Below are positions 29,580-39,776 of a stretch of 64,000 bases of DNA, piece after piece. Source of the DNA: Chloroflexota bacterium. GTDB taxonomy: Bacteria > Chloroflexota > Anaerolineae > Aggregatilineales > UBA2796. The notes under the pieces were generated by a model. The model worked only from the letters and a program-made list of their open reading frames with translations. It searched no databases and had not been told where the DNA came from. The DNA lies in assembly GCA_021325095.1 (NCBI GenBank), contig JAJPHV010000079.1, positions 1-64,000 on the forward strand, read 5' to 3'. How positions within the stretch are numbered: the first letter of the stretch is position 1; every line of letters starts with the position of its first letter. The position numbers and the translations under genes are program-made.

Positions 29580-31505
29580 ATGCCGAAGACGCTGCACATT
29601 ATCCTGATTGAAGACCGTCCCGACGATGCAGAACTGATCCTCTATGAGTTGCGCCGGGGCGGGCAGGAAGTTATCGCTCACCTGGTTGACAATTCGGCGG
29701 ATTTTCTGGCCTGGCTTAACCCGGATATCGATGTCATTCTGGCGGACTACAATGTGCCGCAGTTCGGCGCACTGGCTGCCCTGGCTCTCCTGAAAGAACG
29801 CAACCTTGGTATCCCGCTCATCGTCCTCACCGGCACAATCGGCGACGAAGCGGCAGTGGAATGCTTGCGCGAAGGCGCAGCCGACTATCTGCTCAAGGAT
29901 CGGCTGGCGAGGCTGCCGCAGGCAGTAGCCCACGCCATTGAGGAAAGGGCGCTGCGCATCCAAAAGCAGCAAGCCGAGGAGGCGGTGCGCGCCAGCGAGG
30001 CCCGCTACAGGCAGTTGGCCGACAACGCGCCGGACGTGATCTTTCGCATCCAGGTCAGCCCGACGATGGTTTGTGAGTATGTCAGCCCGGTGGTGGAGGA
30101 GATGCTCGGCTTTACCCCGGACGAGTTATACGCTGACCCGACCCTGCTCACTAACCGGGTTCCCCCAGAGGATCAGCAACGATTGGCGGAACTGGCTCAG
30201 GACACCAGCCAACTGAGAGTGGCCTCCACCCTGCGCTGGATCGCCAAAGATGGCCGAATGGTCTGGACTGAGCAGCGGCTGACCTTCACCCGCGACGAGA
30301 AAGGCGTTGTTACCTTTGTCGAGGGTATTGCCCGCGACATTACGGCAGCCAAACAGGCCGAGGAAGCCCTGCGCAAAAGCGAGAACCGTTTCCGGCTGCT
30401 CTTCGAAGAATCGCCCGTCGGCATTGCCATTCTCCGCGATGGCGTTCTCCTCTATACCAACAAGGCATTCCTGAGCATCTTCGGTTTTGGCAGCGAAACG
30501 GACCTGGCTGGCACTGCCCTCGAGACACGCATCGCGCCGCAGTATCGCGCCGAGGTGATGTCACGGCTGACTGACCCGGCGGTTGCCCTGCCGCTTTCCC
30601 TGGAAACCTATGGACAGCGCAAAGACAGCCTGACCTTCCCCATCTATGTACAGATCGGACTGATCGAACTGATCGATGGCCCGGCCCAGGTGGTATACAT
30701 CAACGACATGACGATCCACAAGCAGCTCCAGGAAGAAACCCACAAGGCCGAATTGCTGCGTATGGAGCTTGCCAAAGAGAAGGAGCTGGCCGAGCTGAAA
30801 GAACGCTTTGCGTCGATGGTCTCTCACGAGTTTCGAACACCGCTGACCGTCATCCGTATGTCGTGTGGGCTGATCGAAGAATATGCAGACCGCTTGCCGC
30901 CGGAGAAAACGAAGAAGTTCTTGAACGATATCCAGTCGCAGGTTGAGTACATGGTCGAGTTATTGGAGGACGTACTGACTATCGGTAAGACCAGGGCCGG
31001 CAAGATTGCCTTCAACCCGGAACTGCTCGATCTCAGCAGTGTGTGCGCGGACATCGTGGAGCAGCTTCAGCTGACCAACGGCTCCGAGCACAGGCTGCTG
31101 TTCAGTAATCAGAGTCACACCCGCTTTGTTTACCTGGACCCACAACTGCTGCGCCACATCCTGGTCAATTTGCTCTCAAATGCGATCAAATATTCTCCGA
31201 AGGGCAGCGAGGTGCGGCTTACGGTGCGAGAGGAAGAAAAGCAAATCGTGTTCCAGGTCAGCGACCAGGGTATCGGCATCCCGCCTGAAGATCAAGAGCA
31301 TCTGTTTGAGCCATTCCACCGGGCCAGCAACACGCGACACATTCAAGGAACGGGCCTGGGGCTGGCAATTGTCAAAGGCAACGTTGAAGCGCATGGCGGG
31401 CGTATCACCGTAAGCAGCGCGGAGGGCGCAGGGACGACGTTCACCGTGACGCTGCCCGCCACATCCCCCGTTGGCGCAGCGTCTTCTGTGGACCGGCCAC
31501 TATGA
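29580..31505 (+). CDS. Hybrid kinase: REC-PAS-PAS-HisKA-HATPase
   Basis: The 641-residue soluble protein begins with a receiver domain (IILIEDRPDDAELIL; acceptor Asp in VILADYNVP; Lys in YLLKDRLARL), then two PAS domains (about 140-265 and 270-390), HisKA (MVSHEFRTPLTVIRMS) and HATPase (NLLSNAIKYS, DQGIGIP, GTGLGLAIV). An N-terminal receiver on a kinase suggests it takes phosphate from, or is tuned by, the upstream pair. No membrane helix is seen. It starts 52 bases after the response regulator and is likely in the same operon. The final Pro/Ala-rich residues are not conserved. Confidence 0.93.
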   Translation: MPKTLHIILIEDRPDDAELILYELRRGGQEVIAHLVDNSADFLAWLNPDIDVILADYNVPQFGALAALALLKERNLGIPLIVLTGTIGDEAAVECLREGAADYLLKDRLARLPQAVAHAIEERALRIQKQQAEEAVRASEARYRQLADNAPDVIFRIQVSPTMVCEYVSPVVEEMLGFTPDELYADPTLLTNRVPPEDQQRLAELAQDTSQLRVASTLRWIAKDGRMVWTEQRLTFTRDEKGVVTFVEGIARDITAAKQAEEALRKSENRFRLLFEESPVGIAILRDGVLLYTNKAFLSIFGFGSETDLAGTALETRIAPQYRAEVMSRLTDPAVALPLSLETYGQRKDSLTFPIYVQIGLIELIDGPAQVVYINDMTIHKQLQEETHKAELLRMELAKEKELAELKERFASMVSHEFRTPLTVIRMSCGLIEEYADRLPPEKTKKFLNDIQSQVEYMVELLEDVLTIGKTRAGKIAFNPELLDLSSVCADIVEQLQLTNGSEHRLLFSNQSHTRFVYLDPQLLRHILVNLLSNAIKYSPKGSEVRLTVREEEKQIVFQVSDQGIGIPPEDQEHLFEPFHRASNTRHIQGTGLGLAIVKGNVEAHGGRITVSSAEGAGTTFTVTLPATSPVGAASSVDRPL

Positions 31506-31564
31506 ATAAGGCCCTACGCCGGTTGAGGTGGGGCCGCGCATCGATCTGAACTGGCTGAACCGGC

Positions 31565-32263
31565 CTAGACCCGCGTTGACGGATTGCCCGTTCGTGCCCG
31601 GTTCGGCTGCGTATCATCCAGCCTGGAGGTGTCCGTTTGCGTGATGTTCTTTGCGTGGCTCGCCTCGTCGCGCAGGTTGGGCACAGCGCTTTCACTGTCA
31701 CCCATCCTGTCACCTGTCCAACCTCGCTCCCGCCACTGTGCCGCTCGCTGCTGAATGTCTACCGGGTTGTGCCGGTCCATGATGGCCCGCACCCGGCTGG
31801 CCCACTCATCGGCCACCGTTGCACTGACCAGAGTCCCACCGCGCCGCACGCCCTCCGCATAGTAGCTCGCTTCGTCCGAGGCGACCCCCAGACTAAGCAG
31901 GCCACCCACGATCCCGCCTGTTGCGCCGCCAGCGATTGCCCCTGTCGCCGCGCCTGCCAGTCCTGCTGCCAATGGGCCAGCCGCGATCACCGGGCCAATA
32001 CCGGGAACGACCAGCGCCGCCAGGGCCACCAATGCCCCCATCAATGCGCCAACGGCTGCGCCAAAGGCGCTGCCTTCAACCGGGCCAACGTGATCGTCCG
32101 TGCCTTCAGCGGGATACAGCGCCATGTGCCGGGAATATTCACCCGTCGCGTCCCGGGCGACGATGCTGATGTTTTCGCGGCTGAAGCCCGCGTTCACAAG
32201 CTCCGTCACAGCGCCCTGCGCGGCTGCCAGATCGTCATAAAGTGCAAGAATCGTTCTGGTCAT
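31565..32263 (-). CDS. Glycine-zipper stress protein (YflT/DUF1269-like)
   Basis: The 232-residue protein opens with a ferredoxin-like fold found in general stress proteins (TRTILALYDDLAAAQGAVTEL). Gly/Ala-rich glycine zippers follow (GAAVGALMGALVALAALV; GAIAGGATGGIVGG, about 68-128), then a second ferredoxin-like half and a polar tail. Such zippers insert into or pack on membranes. AGGAGA precedes the ATG. It is convergent with the kinase operon, with 59 bases between stop codons, and divergent from the secreted protein at 32.4 kb. The role is inferred as a membrane-associated general stress protein. Confidence 0.75.
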   Translation of the reverse strand: MTRTILALYDDLAAAQGAVTELVNAGFSRENISIVARDATGEYSRHMALYPAEGTDDHVGPVEGSAFGAAVGALMGALVALAALVVPGIGPVIAAGPLAAGLAGAATGAIAGGATGGIVGGLLSLGVASDEASYYAEGVRRGGTLVSATVADEWASRVRAIMDRHNPVDIQQRAAQWRERGWTGDRMGDSESAVPNLRDEASHAKNITQTDTSRLDDTQPNRARTGNPSTRV

Positions 32264-32439
32264 GGCTTTGTCTCCTGATATGCCTGTCCTGGGGACACCT
32301 TAGCAGTTCGTCTTAGGAAGACGATGAGTGCTGCATAAGGTTTGGAGAAGTACACCATCGGACGGGCTGTGCTACACTATAACCATAGAGGATGTACTGC
32401 CCACAATCTTGAAAGCGATACGATGGAGGAAACCGAGCC

Positions 32440-34047
32440 GTGAAACGCTCCATACTGGTCATTTGTACCCTCATTGCCCTGATCGGCGCCGCAGCCAGTA
32501 GCGTGCCCGTCCAGGCGCAGGCCAATGCGTGCGCCAAAGCCGCGCCGCCGCACCTGAAGACAGGCACGTCTGCACAGATCACGAAACCGAGCAGTTCGAA
32601 CTTTCCGGGGGCGTTTCTAAAGCCCGATCCGGGGCGCGCTGGACCAGTCCTGCGTTACATTCCTGTCGGGACGACGGTGGACGTGCTCGATGGCCCCCGC
32701 TGCGGGGACGACAGGAGTTACTGGTGGCGTGTCAAGCTGGGCGACCTGACCGGCTGGCTGGCCGAGGTTGCTGGCAAGGGCTATGCGCTGGAGCCGGCGT
32801 CGGCTTCTGCAACGGCTACCCCACTGCCCAGTACCGTTGCCAGTGTCCTGACCTGTGTGGCGCGCAGCACCCCGGCGGCGCCGGCCACCGCGCCGGGCAC
32901 GCAAGCCGCCGGCGATAAGCTGGATCGTGTGGTTTACGGCACGCTGGACGGTTGGCTGATGGTTTCCGACAACGGCGGCCTGGGCAGGCAGTTGGCGATG
33001 TTCAACCCGCCGCCCCTGAGTGTCGATCTCGCACCGGATGGTACGGCGGCGGCGGTTGTCACCTACAATGGAGTGTACTGGGTGGACGTCGCCACTGGCA
33101 AAACCATCATGCTGGCCGATGCCACAACGTTCGGGCTGCAAGAAGGCGCGTATCCCAGCCGGGTCACGTGGCTGCCCAACAAATCCGATCTGGCCGTCGA
33201 GATCACTGATACACAGGACAACGTGATCAGCTATGCGCTGTGGTCGGTTGCTACCGACGGCACGCATCCGCCATTCCGCGTCGATACAGGTGCACAGCCC
33301 CAGGGTGGTGTGTATAAAGCACCCGTTGGCGACAAGACGATTGTGGTCAGCGCTAACGATATTTCGCTGTTCCCCAAAGATTTGAACGACTCGTCGCCCT
33401 CGTTGATCGAGTTCGTGCCCAAACAGGCGGAAGGCGACGTGACACAGCTTGTGGCTCCGGCCATTTCCTGGGCGCAGGATGGCAAAGGCTTCTACACTTA
33501 CATCCCGATCAGCCCGGAGGCTGCCCCTTCCGACCCTGTGGCCGGACACGTCTTGTACGTACCGCTGGAAGGCGACGTACAGGACCTGGGCAAGCAAGCC
33601 AGACTCAAGCCGAACGACTACGTGATTCCCTCGCCGGATGGCACGGCAGTGCTGGCCGGGCGTGGCGCAGCCTGGGCCATCCAGAATGTAAAGTCAGGCA
33701 CAATCATCCAGACACTACCGCCCGTTCAGTACGTATTCGGCTGGGTTCCCGATGGAAGCGGAGTCGTGTTCACCAACAGGACAGGAGAGATCAAATTCCT
33801 GGGCACTGACGGCAGTCCCGATTCCGACTTCGTGCCGACGGCCACCGACGTGTTCCACATCACCTGGCTGACCGACGATACGATCATGTACGCCATCAAG
33901 GGCAAAGACGGCAAACTATCTTTCAAGATCAGGCGCGGCGGCGAGGACGATAAGTTCCTGGGCCTTATTTCAACCGTGAATGCCTTCAGCGGTGTGCCGA
34001 TCAGCGGCAAGGCTGGCCCCGCCAGTGTGCCGCAGCCGTGTAAGTAG
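32440..34047 (+). CDS. Secreted SH3-like plus beta-propeller-like protein
   Basis: The 535-residue protein has a clear signal peptide (MKRSILVICTLIALIGAAAS, cut near VQAQA), a short SH3-like domain (about 60-120, VLRYIPVGTTVDVLDGP and WWRVKLGDLTGWL), a Thr/Pro-rich linker and a TolB/WD40-like propeller (about 155-525) with repeated DGT/DGS turns. Such extracellular proteins are common in Chloroflexota; function is unknown. The start is GTG, with TGGAGGA about 8 bases upstream. It stands alone and is followed by a terminator-like region. Confidence 0.75.
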   Translation: MKRSILVICTLIALIGAAASSVPVQAQANACAKAAPPHLKTGTSAQITKPSSSNFPGAFLKPDPGRAGPVLRYIPVGTTVDVLDGPRCGDDRSYWWRVKLGDLTGWLAEVAGKGYALEPASASATATPLPSTVASVLTCVARSTPAAPATAPGTQAAGDKLDRVVYGTLDGWLMVSDNGGLGRQLAMFNPPPLSVDLAPDGTAAAVVTYNGVYWVDVATGKTIMLADATTFGLQEGAYPSRVTWLPNKSDLAVEITDTQDNVISYALWSVATDGTHPPFRVDTGAQPQGGVYKAPVGDKTIVVSANDISLFPKDLNDSSPSLIEFVPKQAEGDVTQLVAPAISWAQDGKGFYTYIPISPEAAPSDPVAGHVLYVPLEGDVQDLGKQARLKPNDYVIPSPDGTAVLAGRGAAWAIQNVKSGTIIQTLPPVQYVFGWVPDGSGVVFTNRTGEIKFLGTDGSPDSDFVPTATDVFHITWLTDDTIMYAIKGKDGKLSFKIRRGGEDDKFLGLISTVNAFSGVPISGKAGPASVPQPCK

Positions 34048-34129
34048 AGTGGAGATCATCCGCCTCTCCGAGAGGAGAAAGGATGCTCACAAACTGACGG
34101 CGACCTGAAAACGACTTTGCATAAAGTTG

Positions 34130-34203
34130 CCCTCATCCCCGGTTCCTTCTGCCACCAGGGTCAGAAAGGTCGGGGACGAGGGCCACGCTGCGCGTTTTTT
34201 CGC
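34130..34203 (+). terminator. Probable terminator after the secreted protein gene
   Basis: GCCCTCATCCCC and GGGGACGAGGGC form a 12-base stem with one mismatch, and a short CG-rich hairpin plus six T (34195-34200) follows on the plus strand. It lies between the convergent secreted-protein and lysK genes. Confidence 0.55.
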
Positions 34204-34246
34204 TCGGCATGAATAGCGCCATGCAAGGGTACGAGTCGGGGGCAAA

Positions 34247-35302
34247 TCAGCCCAGATTGCGCAGGACATTCGCCACCACCGCAATACCCTTGTGGTATTC
34301 GTCCAGGAGGATGTGTTCTTCCGGTGTGTGATCGAGCGCGGAGTCGCCGGGGCCGTAGGCCAGGATCGGGCACTTCCAGATCGGCGCGACAATGTTCATG
34401 TCGGACGTGCCCGTTTTGTAGACAAAGTTGGGTTTGCCGCCCTCGTCGCGGATGGCGTTATTGAAGGCGCGCACGAGCGGTGTATGCTTATCGGCGCGAA
34501 TCGCTACTTCCTCGCCCCGGAAGGTGATCTCTGCGCCCTCGGCGCGGGCCAGCAGGCGCGGCTTGAATTCCTCCGGTGGCACGTCCACCGGCAGGCGAAA
34601 GCCAAGCGTCATCGTCGCCGTCTCGCAGAAGCCATCGTCGGAAGAATTCAGCGAGCGAATCGAGGTAAAGACCTGATCAAACGCCTTGTCGCGCCCCTCG
34701 TTGATCGCGGCGGCTTCGGCCTGCACGGCATTCCAGTAGGTGACGGCGTGCTCGATAGCGTTCGGTTCGGGGCGGGCGGTGTGCTGCACCGTGCGCTGGA
34801 AGCGGTAATCAAGCAGCAAGCGACCTTTGTAACCGAGCGTGATCCGATCCCACTGGCTCGGCTCGCCGATCACGCACATTTCCGGGGTGAACTGCGTCGT
34901 GGCGTAATGCGCGCCCTTTGAACTGGCCGCTTCCTCCTCTGTCGCACCGATGACGATGATCCGCCAGCCGGGTTGGCGCCCGACCAGCGCCGTCGCAGCG
35001 GCGAACGTTGCCAGCGGCCCCTTGGCATCCACTGCGCCGCGCCCGTACAGTTTGCCCTCGTGAATCTTGATCGGAATGTAGCCGGGCACGGTATCGATGT
35101 GGCCGAGCAGCGCAATGTCGCGCGGGCCATCACCCATGATACCGACGGCACTGCCAGAGTCGTCCACGTAGGCGCGATCAAAGCCCGCCGACTGCATCCA
35201 GCCCACCAAGTATTCGGACGCAGGACGCTCCTGGTGCGACGGGCTGTAGGCTTCCAGCAAGCCGGAAAGCAGGGTGTCGAAATCCTGGGTGGTGAAGGTC
35301 AT
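34247..35302 (-). CDS. lysK: [LysW]-lysine / [LysW]-ornithine hydrolase
   Basis: The 351-residue M20-family peptidase has metal-binding motifs LLGHIDTVPG and GRGAVDAKGP, the catalytic Glu in GATEEEAASSKG, and LDHTPEEHI near the end. This short form matches LysK, which releases lysine (or ornithine) from the LysW carrier protein in the alpha-aminoadipate pathway. It is the last gene of the cluster, and its ATG begins one base after the stop of the homoisocitrate dehydrogenase, so the two are coupled. It differs in length and motifs from the M20 peptidase at 49.9-51.1 kb. Confidence 0.92.
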   Translation of the reverse strand: MTFTTQDFDTLLSGLLEAYSPSHQERPASEYLVGWMQSAGFDRAYVDDSGSAVGIMGDGPRDIALLGHIDTVPGYIPIKIHEGKLYGRGAVDAKGPLATFAAATALVGRQPGWRIIVIGATEEEAASSKGAHYATTQFTPEMCVIGEPSQWDRITLGYKGRLLLDYRFQRTVQHTARPEPNAIEHAVTYWNAVQAEAAAINEGRDKAFDQVFTSIRSLNSSDDGFCETATMTLGFRLPVDVPPEEFKPRLLARAEGAEITFRGEEVAIRADKHTPLVRAFNNAIRDEGGKPNFVYKTGTSDMNIVAPIWKCPILAYGPGDSALDHTPEEHILLDEYHKGIAVVANVLRNLG

Positions 35303-35303
35303 C

Positions 35304-36314
35304 TCAACCTAGCCGTTCCACAATCGCCGTCGTCATCCGCTCTGTGCTGGCGTTGCCGCCCAGATCGCGCGTCAAGATGCCATCATTCAGGGTGCGGCGC
35401 ACCGCCGACTCGACCCGGCGCGCAGCCTCGGCGCAGCCGACGTGATCGAGCAGCATGGCCGCGCTCAGGATCGCGCCGACAGGGTTGGCAATGCCCTTGC
35501 CCGCAATGTCCGGCGCGGAGCCATGCACCGGCTCGAAGTAGGCGACCTTCGACGCGCCCACGTTGGCCGACGGCGCAACGCCCAGTCCGCCGATCAGACC
35601 TGCCGCCTCGTCCGAAAGGATGTCGCCAAACAGGTTGGTCGTCACGATCACGTCGAAGCGGCGCGGGTCTTTGACCAGCCACATCGCGCAGGCATCGACC
35701 AGCAGTTCGTCGTGGGTCACGTCCGAGAACTCCGCAGCGACTCGCAAACAGCATTCGCGGAACAGCCCGTCCGTTTCCTTCAAGACGTTGGCCTTGTGAA
35801 CAATCGTCACGTGTTTGCGTGGGCGTTTCTGCGCCGTCTGGAAGGCATAGCGCGCGATCCGCTCCGACGCCCTGACGGTGATGACGCGCTCGGTGATGGC
35901 CGTGTCGCCCTCGCGCCGTTCTCGCCCCGAGTACAGGCCCTCGGTGTTTTCGCGCACGATCAGCAGGTCGATCCCTTCCGGGCTGCCCGGCATGGAGACG
36001 GTAGGCCGCAGATTGGCATATAGATCGAAGGCTTTGCGCATCCCCAGGACCGGGCTGGCATAGCCCGCCACTTTGGTCGAGGGCGAGGATGTAGCGCCGA
36101 ACAGGGTCGCGTCGGCGCTCAGGATGGCGGCTTTGGTCGCGTCGGGCAGCGCGTTGCCGTGCTGCTGAAAGCACTCCCAACCTGCTTCGGCGTGCGTGAA
36201 CGCAATTCCCAGGTTCAGCGCTTCCAGGACACGCGCCGCCGCCGGGATGACCTCCTTGCCCACGCCATCCCCGTTGATCAGGCAAACGGTGATCGGTTGG
36301 CCTGTGGGACTCAC
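35304..36314 (-). CDS. hicd: Homoisocitrate dehydrogenase
   Basis: The 336-residue beta-decarboxylating dehydrogenase resembles Thermus homoisocitrate dehydrogenase rather than Leu[15 protein letters not shown], the acceptor-substrate loop [57 protein letters not shown] and the NAD loop [18 protein letters not shown]. It turns homoisocitrate into 2-oxoadipate. The start is GTG and overlaps the TGA of the homoaconitase small subunit by 4 bases. The order with homoaconitase and homocitrate synthase supports lysine over leucine synthesis. Confidence 0.9.
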   Translation of the reverse strand: MSPTGQPITVCLINGDGVGKEVIPAAARVLEALNLGIAFTHAEAGWECFQQHGNALPDATKAAILSADATLFGATSSPSTKVAGYASPVLGMRKAFDLYANLRPTVSMPGSPEGIDLLIVRENTEGLYSGRERREGDTAITERVITVRASERIARYAFQTAQKRPRKHVTIVHKANVLKETDGLFRECCLRVAAEFSDVTHDELLVDACAMWLVKDPRRFDVIVTTNLFGDILSDEAAGLIGGLGVAPSANVGASKVAYFEPVHGSAPDIAGKGIANPVGAILSAAMLLDHVGCAEAARRVESAVRRTLNDGILTRDLGGNASTERMTTAIVERLG

Positions 36315-36814
36315 TGCTCACCCTCGGCGGCCAGTCTGGCCTTGAGCATCGGGATCAACCCGCCCGCTTCCAGAATAGCCTTGAGCGAGGGCGACAGCGG
36401 CGGGAAGTCAAACGCGCCAGCCGCGCAGATCACCTTGTAGTTGTCAGCATCCACCGTGATGATCTCGCCGTTCTGGATGGCATCGACGGCGGGCGGACAG
36501 ACGACAGGCAGCAGGCCGCCGTTCACGCAGTTGCGGAAGTGGATGCGCGCAATCGACTTGGCGATCAGCACCTTGACCCCGGCAGCCACCAGGCACGTCA
36601 CGGCCTGCTCACGGGACGACCCGCAGCCCCAGTTCTTTCCTGCGACGATCATATCGCCCGGTTTGACGTTGGCAGCGAAAGTCGGGTCGAGGTCTTCCAG
36701 CGCATGTTTCGCCATCTCGGCCACGTCGGTGACGGTGTAAGTGTATTTGCCGGGGAAGATCACGTCGGTGTTGACGTTATCCCCGTATTTCCAGGCACGT
36801 CCCTGGTACTGCAT
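36311..36814 (-). CDS. lysU: Homoaconitase small subunit
   Basis: The 167-residue swivel-domain protein of the LeuD/HacB family starts [19 protein letters not shown]. It has FPGKYTY and the substrate loop [13 protein letters not shown] near residue 70. It pairs with the large subunit to convert homocitrate to homoisocitrate. The ATG at 36814 has GAGAGG 10 bases upstream; the frame continues to a TTG at 36832, which I reject. It is preceded in the operon by a HicB-like ORF that splits it from its large subunit. Confidence 0.9.
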   Translation of the reverse strand: MQYQGRAWKYGDNVNTDVIFPGKYTYTVTDVAEMAKHALEDLDPTFAANVKPGDMIVAGKNWGCGSSREQAVTCLVAAGVKVLIAKSIARIHFRNCVNGGLLPVVCPPAVDAIQNGEIITVDADNYKVICAAGAFDFPPLSPSLKAILEAGGLIPMLKARLAAEGEQ

Positions 36815-36828
36815 GTCGGTGTTACCTC

Positions 36829-37023
36829 TCAATCAGCGATTACGTATTCGGTGGATGACTGCGCTTCCGGGATCGGCAGGTTTTCCTCTTGCAAGCCTTC
36901 GGTGTGCAGTTGGATCGCTTCCCGCATATTCTGTTCCGCTTCTTCACGGGTTTGGCCCGTTGCCACGCAGCCCGGTAGATCGGGCGAATAGGCGGAATAA
37001 TTCCCGTCCGCTTTTTCAATCAC
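36829..37023 (-). CDS. HicB-like antitoxin domain protein
   Basis: The 64-residue protein has the HicB signature [27 protein letters not shown]. Most HicB antitoxins have a C-terminal DNA-binding segment and a HicA partner; here there is neither, because the protein ends 12 residues after the helix. The GTG at 37023 is the first good start; codons just upstream would extend the conserved strand ([10 protein letters not shown]), so the true start may be an unusual codon. It sits between the large and small homoaconitase genes, 15 bases from each, in the same direction. This may be a solo regulator or a decayed toxin-antitoxin remnant. Confidence 0.75.
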   Translation of the reverse strand: MIEKADGNYSAYSPDLPGCVATGQTREEAEQNMREAIQLHTEGLQEENLPIPEAQSSTEYVIAD

Positions 37024-37038
37024 GATGAGGGTACATTG

Positions 37039-38298
37039 TTAAGACAAGTCTCTCGGATCGACAATCTTCCCCGCGACGGCGCTGGCGGCGACCACTGCCG
37101 GACTCGCCAGATAGATCGGCGCATCGGGCGTGCCCATCCGTCCTCGGAAATTGCGGTTGGCCGTGCTGATGGTCACTTCTTTGGGCGCGGGCACGCCCAT
37201 ATGGTTGCCCATACATGGCCCGCAGCCCGGCGTACCGAGCACCGCGCCCGCCTCCAACAACGTCTGGATGTAGCCGAGCCGCAGCGCTTCGTTCAAGACG
37301 ACGCTGGACGCCGGGATCATCAGGAAACGGGTTCCGGCGGCCACGTGCCTGCCCTTGACGATCTCGGCGGCGGCGGCGAAATCTTCCAGGCGGCCATTGG
37401 TGCACGTGCCCAGGAACGCCTGCTGCACGGGCGTCCCGGCAATCTCCGAGACAGGCCGCACGTTATCGGGGCTGTCCGGGCAGGCGACCTGCGGTTCCAG
37501 CTTCGATACGTCGTAGTGGTGTTCCGCCACATAGGTGGCACCCTCGTCGGGATAGAGCGGTGTATAGGGGCGGCGAGCGCGACCTTCCAGGTACTTGAAG
37601 ACTTTCTCGTCGGGCGGTAAATAGGCAGTTTTTGCGCCGAACTCAGCCATCATGTTGGGGATGACAGCACGGCTTTCCAGGCTGAGGGCGCTGATAGCCG
37701 GGCCGCTGAATTCAATCGACATGTAGATGCCGCCCTCGACGCCCAGATCGCCGATCAGGCGCAGGCAGAAATCTTTGGCCGTGACGCCGACGGGCCATTC
37801 GCCCGTGACGACCACCTTCATCGACTCCGGCACGCGCAGCCACAACTCGCCCGTCGCCCAGATGGCCGCCATCTCGGAGCGGCCCACGCCCGCCCCAAAC
37901 GCGCCCAGCCAGCCGAAATGCGTGGTGTGGCTATCCGAGCCGAGGATCAGTTCGCCAGGCAGGACAACGCCTTCCTCACTGTGGACTTGATGGCAGATGC
38001 CGCGCCCCACCTCAAAAAAGGTGGTGACGCCTTGCTCTTTGACAAACTGGCGCACTTCGGCATGATTCTGCGCGTGCTGTGTCGTCGGCGCGGGCACAGC
38101 GTGGTCGAGCGTGATTGCCAGCCGTTCGGGGTACCTGACTTTCTTGACGCCGAGTTTCTTGAACGTCTGGTAGATCGCGGCGGTATTGTCGTGGCTCAGG
38201 GCCACGTCGGGGCGGGCATCGACGATCTGCCCGGCAGTCACGGAGGGCAGCCCGGCAGCGCGCGCCAGGGCTTTCTCGGCAAAGGTGGCAGGAGTCAT
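37039..38298 (-). CDS. lysT: Homoaconitase large subunit
   Basis: The 419-residue protein is a LeuC/HacA-type dehydratase large subunit. Fe-S cysteines are visible in [11 protein letters not shown] and [13 protein letters not shown]. Other motifs are [31 protein letters not shown] and [22 protein letters not shown]. With LysU it catalyses homocitrate to homoisocitrate. Its ATG overlaps the stop of the small upstream ORF by 4 bases (ATGA), so translation is coupled. The genome context with homocitrate synthase and homoisocitrate dehydrogenase favours homoaconitase over isopropylmalate isomerase, but both activities are possible. Confidence 0.92.
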   Translation of the reverse strand: MTPATFAEKALARAAGLPSVTAGQIVDARPDVALSHDNTAAIYQTFKKLGVKKVRYPERLAITLDHAVPAPTTQHAQNHAEVRQFVKEQGVTTFFEVGRGICHQVHSEEGVVLPGELILGSDSHTTHFGWLGAFGAGVGRSEMAAIWATGELWLRVPESMKVVVTGEWPVGVTAKDFCLRLIGDLGVEGGIYMSIEFSGPAISALSLESRAVIPNMMAEFGAKTAYLPPDEKVFKYLEGRARRPYTPLYPDEGATYVAEHHYDVSKLEPQVACPDSPDNVRPVSEIAGTPVQQAFLGTCTNGRLEDFAAAAEIVKGRHVAAGTRFLMIPASSVVLNEALRLGYIQTLLEAGAVLGTPGCGPCMGNHMGVPAPKEVTISTANRNFRGRMGTPDAPIYLASPAVVAASAVAGKIVDPRDLS

Positions 38299-38576
38299 GA
38301 CTCTTCTTCCAGGGTGGTACGATACAGATCGAGGACATCAAAAGCCTGGTTGAGCAGTGCGGCAAGCTGCTCAACCATTTCGGGCGGGTTCAGTTCGCCG
38401 CTCTCCAGCCTGCGCTGAATGGACGGCGAGGGCGAATTCAGAATAAGGACCAGCATGTTGGCAATGTTCTGAGCGCTGGTCAGCGGCGACCTGAGGTCCC
38501 TATTGAGCTGCCGAATCAGCGCGCGTGTATCCGCCGACAAAATAAACCGTTTTTGCTTTTCAAGCTGGTCGGACAT
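38295..38576 (-). CDS. Small HisKA-like ORF lacking the phospho-histidine
   Basis: The 93-residue helical protein contains [22 protein letters not shown], which resembles the H-box of histidine kinase dimerisation domains (HELRTPLT) but has Arg where the phospho-His should be. A second helix with [11 protein letters not shown] follows. No ATPase domain is attached. It sits between homocitrate synthase and the homoaconitase large subunit in the lysine operon, with ATGA overlap to the latter. The ATG at 38576 is chosen; the longer frame overlaps the homocitrate synthase. It may be a small dimerising regulator or unrelated; the likeness is weak. Confidence 0.6.
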   Translation of the reverse strand: MSDQLEKQKRFILSADTRALIRQLNRDLRSPLTSAQNIANMLVLILNSPSPSIQRRLESGELNPPEMVEQLAALLNQAFDVLDLYRTTLEEES

Positions 38577-38589
38577 AAAACGCTCTAGC

Positions 38590-39744
38590 CTAATTAGCCT
38601 CCTGTTCAGGCACGGCCCAGGCACGCAGGAGGTTATCTACATCATCCGTGCCCAGGGGTCGCTGATCGGCCAGCGCTTTAATGCGTTGAGTCGCTTGCTT
38701 GATCTGCGCGTCTGTTAATGATAAACCCAATTCTTGCGCACGGCTACGAACCGCATTCCACCCGGTCAGGCGGTGGCCGATCTGCACGTCACGCTTCAGG
38801 CCAAAGTCCGCCGGGTCAATGCTCTCATAGGTCTCCGGCGCGGCCAGCACTGCCTTTGTGTGGATGCCTGCCTTATGCGTGAAGGCCGTCGCCCCGGTGA
38901 TGTAGTTGTTGAAGGGTACGCTGACCCCGACCATCTCCGCGACCATGTGATCGATGGCATACAGGCGATCCAGGCGGTACTTGGCCGTGATCTGCGGACG
39001 GTTGAGCATGTACAGCCGCGCAATCAGCCCGCCAAGCGGCGTGATCCCGTTGCGCTCTCCGATGCCGAGGACGGTGGTATCGATGTGGGTTGCACCCGCT
39101 TCCAGGGCAGCGTAGGCGTTGGCGATGGCGCAGCCGGCGTCGTTGTGGCCGTGAAATTCCACGTCCAGACGGGTCAGGCGGCGAAGCTGGGCGACAAGCT
39201 GCGTCACCTGTGAGGGGGTGGCGATGCCTACCGTGTCGGCCACGCCCAGACGGTTGACGACGCCCAACTGCGCAACGGCCAGGTAGACACGCAGCAGGTC
39301 GGCCTCATCGCTGCGGAACGAGTCCTCGGTGCTGAACCGCAGAATGATGTGTGGCGCTTGCTGGCGGATGAAGCACAGCACGTCACGCGCCATGTCGATG
39401 ATCTCGTCGATAGTCTTGCCGTGACTGTGCTTGCGCAGCGCAGGCGATGTGCCGATCACCACGTCCAGGCCGCCGACGCCCGTATCCAGCGCGCGTAGGG
39501 CGTCCTCGCGGTTGCAGCGGATGTGCGTCAGGATAGTCGCTTTCAGCTTGAGGCCGACGATCATCCGCACGTCGGCGTCGCTCTGGGCGGAGGCCAGCGG
39601 CGACGAGAGTTCGAGCATCTCGACGCCAAATTCGTCCAGTGCCGTTGCGATCTGCACTTTCTGTTCGGGCGTGAAGAAAGCGCCCGCGAATTGTTCCCCT
39701 TCGCGGAGGGTCGATTCGATGATGGCAAAGTTTTCGAGGGACAT
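38590..39744 (-). CDS. hcs: Homocitrate synthase
   Basis: The 384-residue DRE-TIM metallolyase closely follows Thermus-type homocitrate synthase: [12 protein letters not shown], the acetyl-CoA and metal residues in [43 protein letters not shown] and [21 protein letters not shown]. It condenses 2-oxoglutarate with acetyl-CoA, the first step of the alpha-aminoadipate lysine route. No separate regulatory domain (as in LeuA) is present. An AGGAG lies 5 bases before the ATG. In Thermus this enzyme is inhibited by lysine; regulation here is not visible. Confidence 0.94.
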   Translation of the reverse strand: MSLENFAIIESTLREGEQFAGAFFTPEQKVQIATALDEFGVEMLELSSPLASAQSDADVRMIVGLKLKATILTHIRCNREDALRALDTGVGGLDVVIGTSPALRKHSHGKTIDEIIDMARDVLCFIRQQAPHIILRFSTEDSFRSDEADLLRVYLAVAQLGVVNRLGVADTVGIATPSQVTQLVAQLRRLTRLDVEFHGHNDAGCAIANAYAALEAGATHIDTTVLGIGERNGITPLGGLIARLYMLNRPQITAKYRLDRLYAIDHMVAEMVGVSVPFNNYITGATAFTHKAGIHTKAVLAAPETYESIDPADFGLKRDVQIGHRLTGWNAVRSRAQELGLSLTDAQIKQATQRIKALADQRPLGTDDVDNLLRAWAVPEQEAN

Positions 39745-39776
39745 GTTTTCTCCTGTTGCGAATTGAAGATTCGCCG

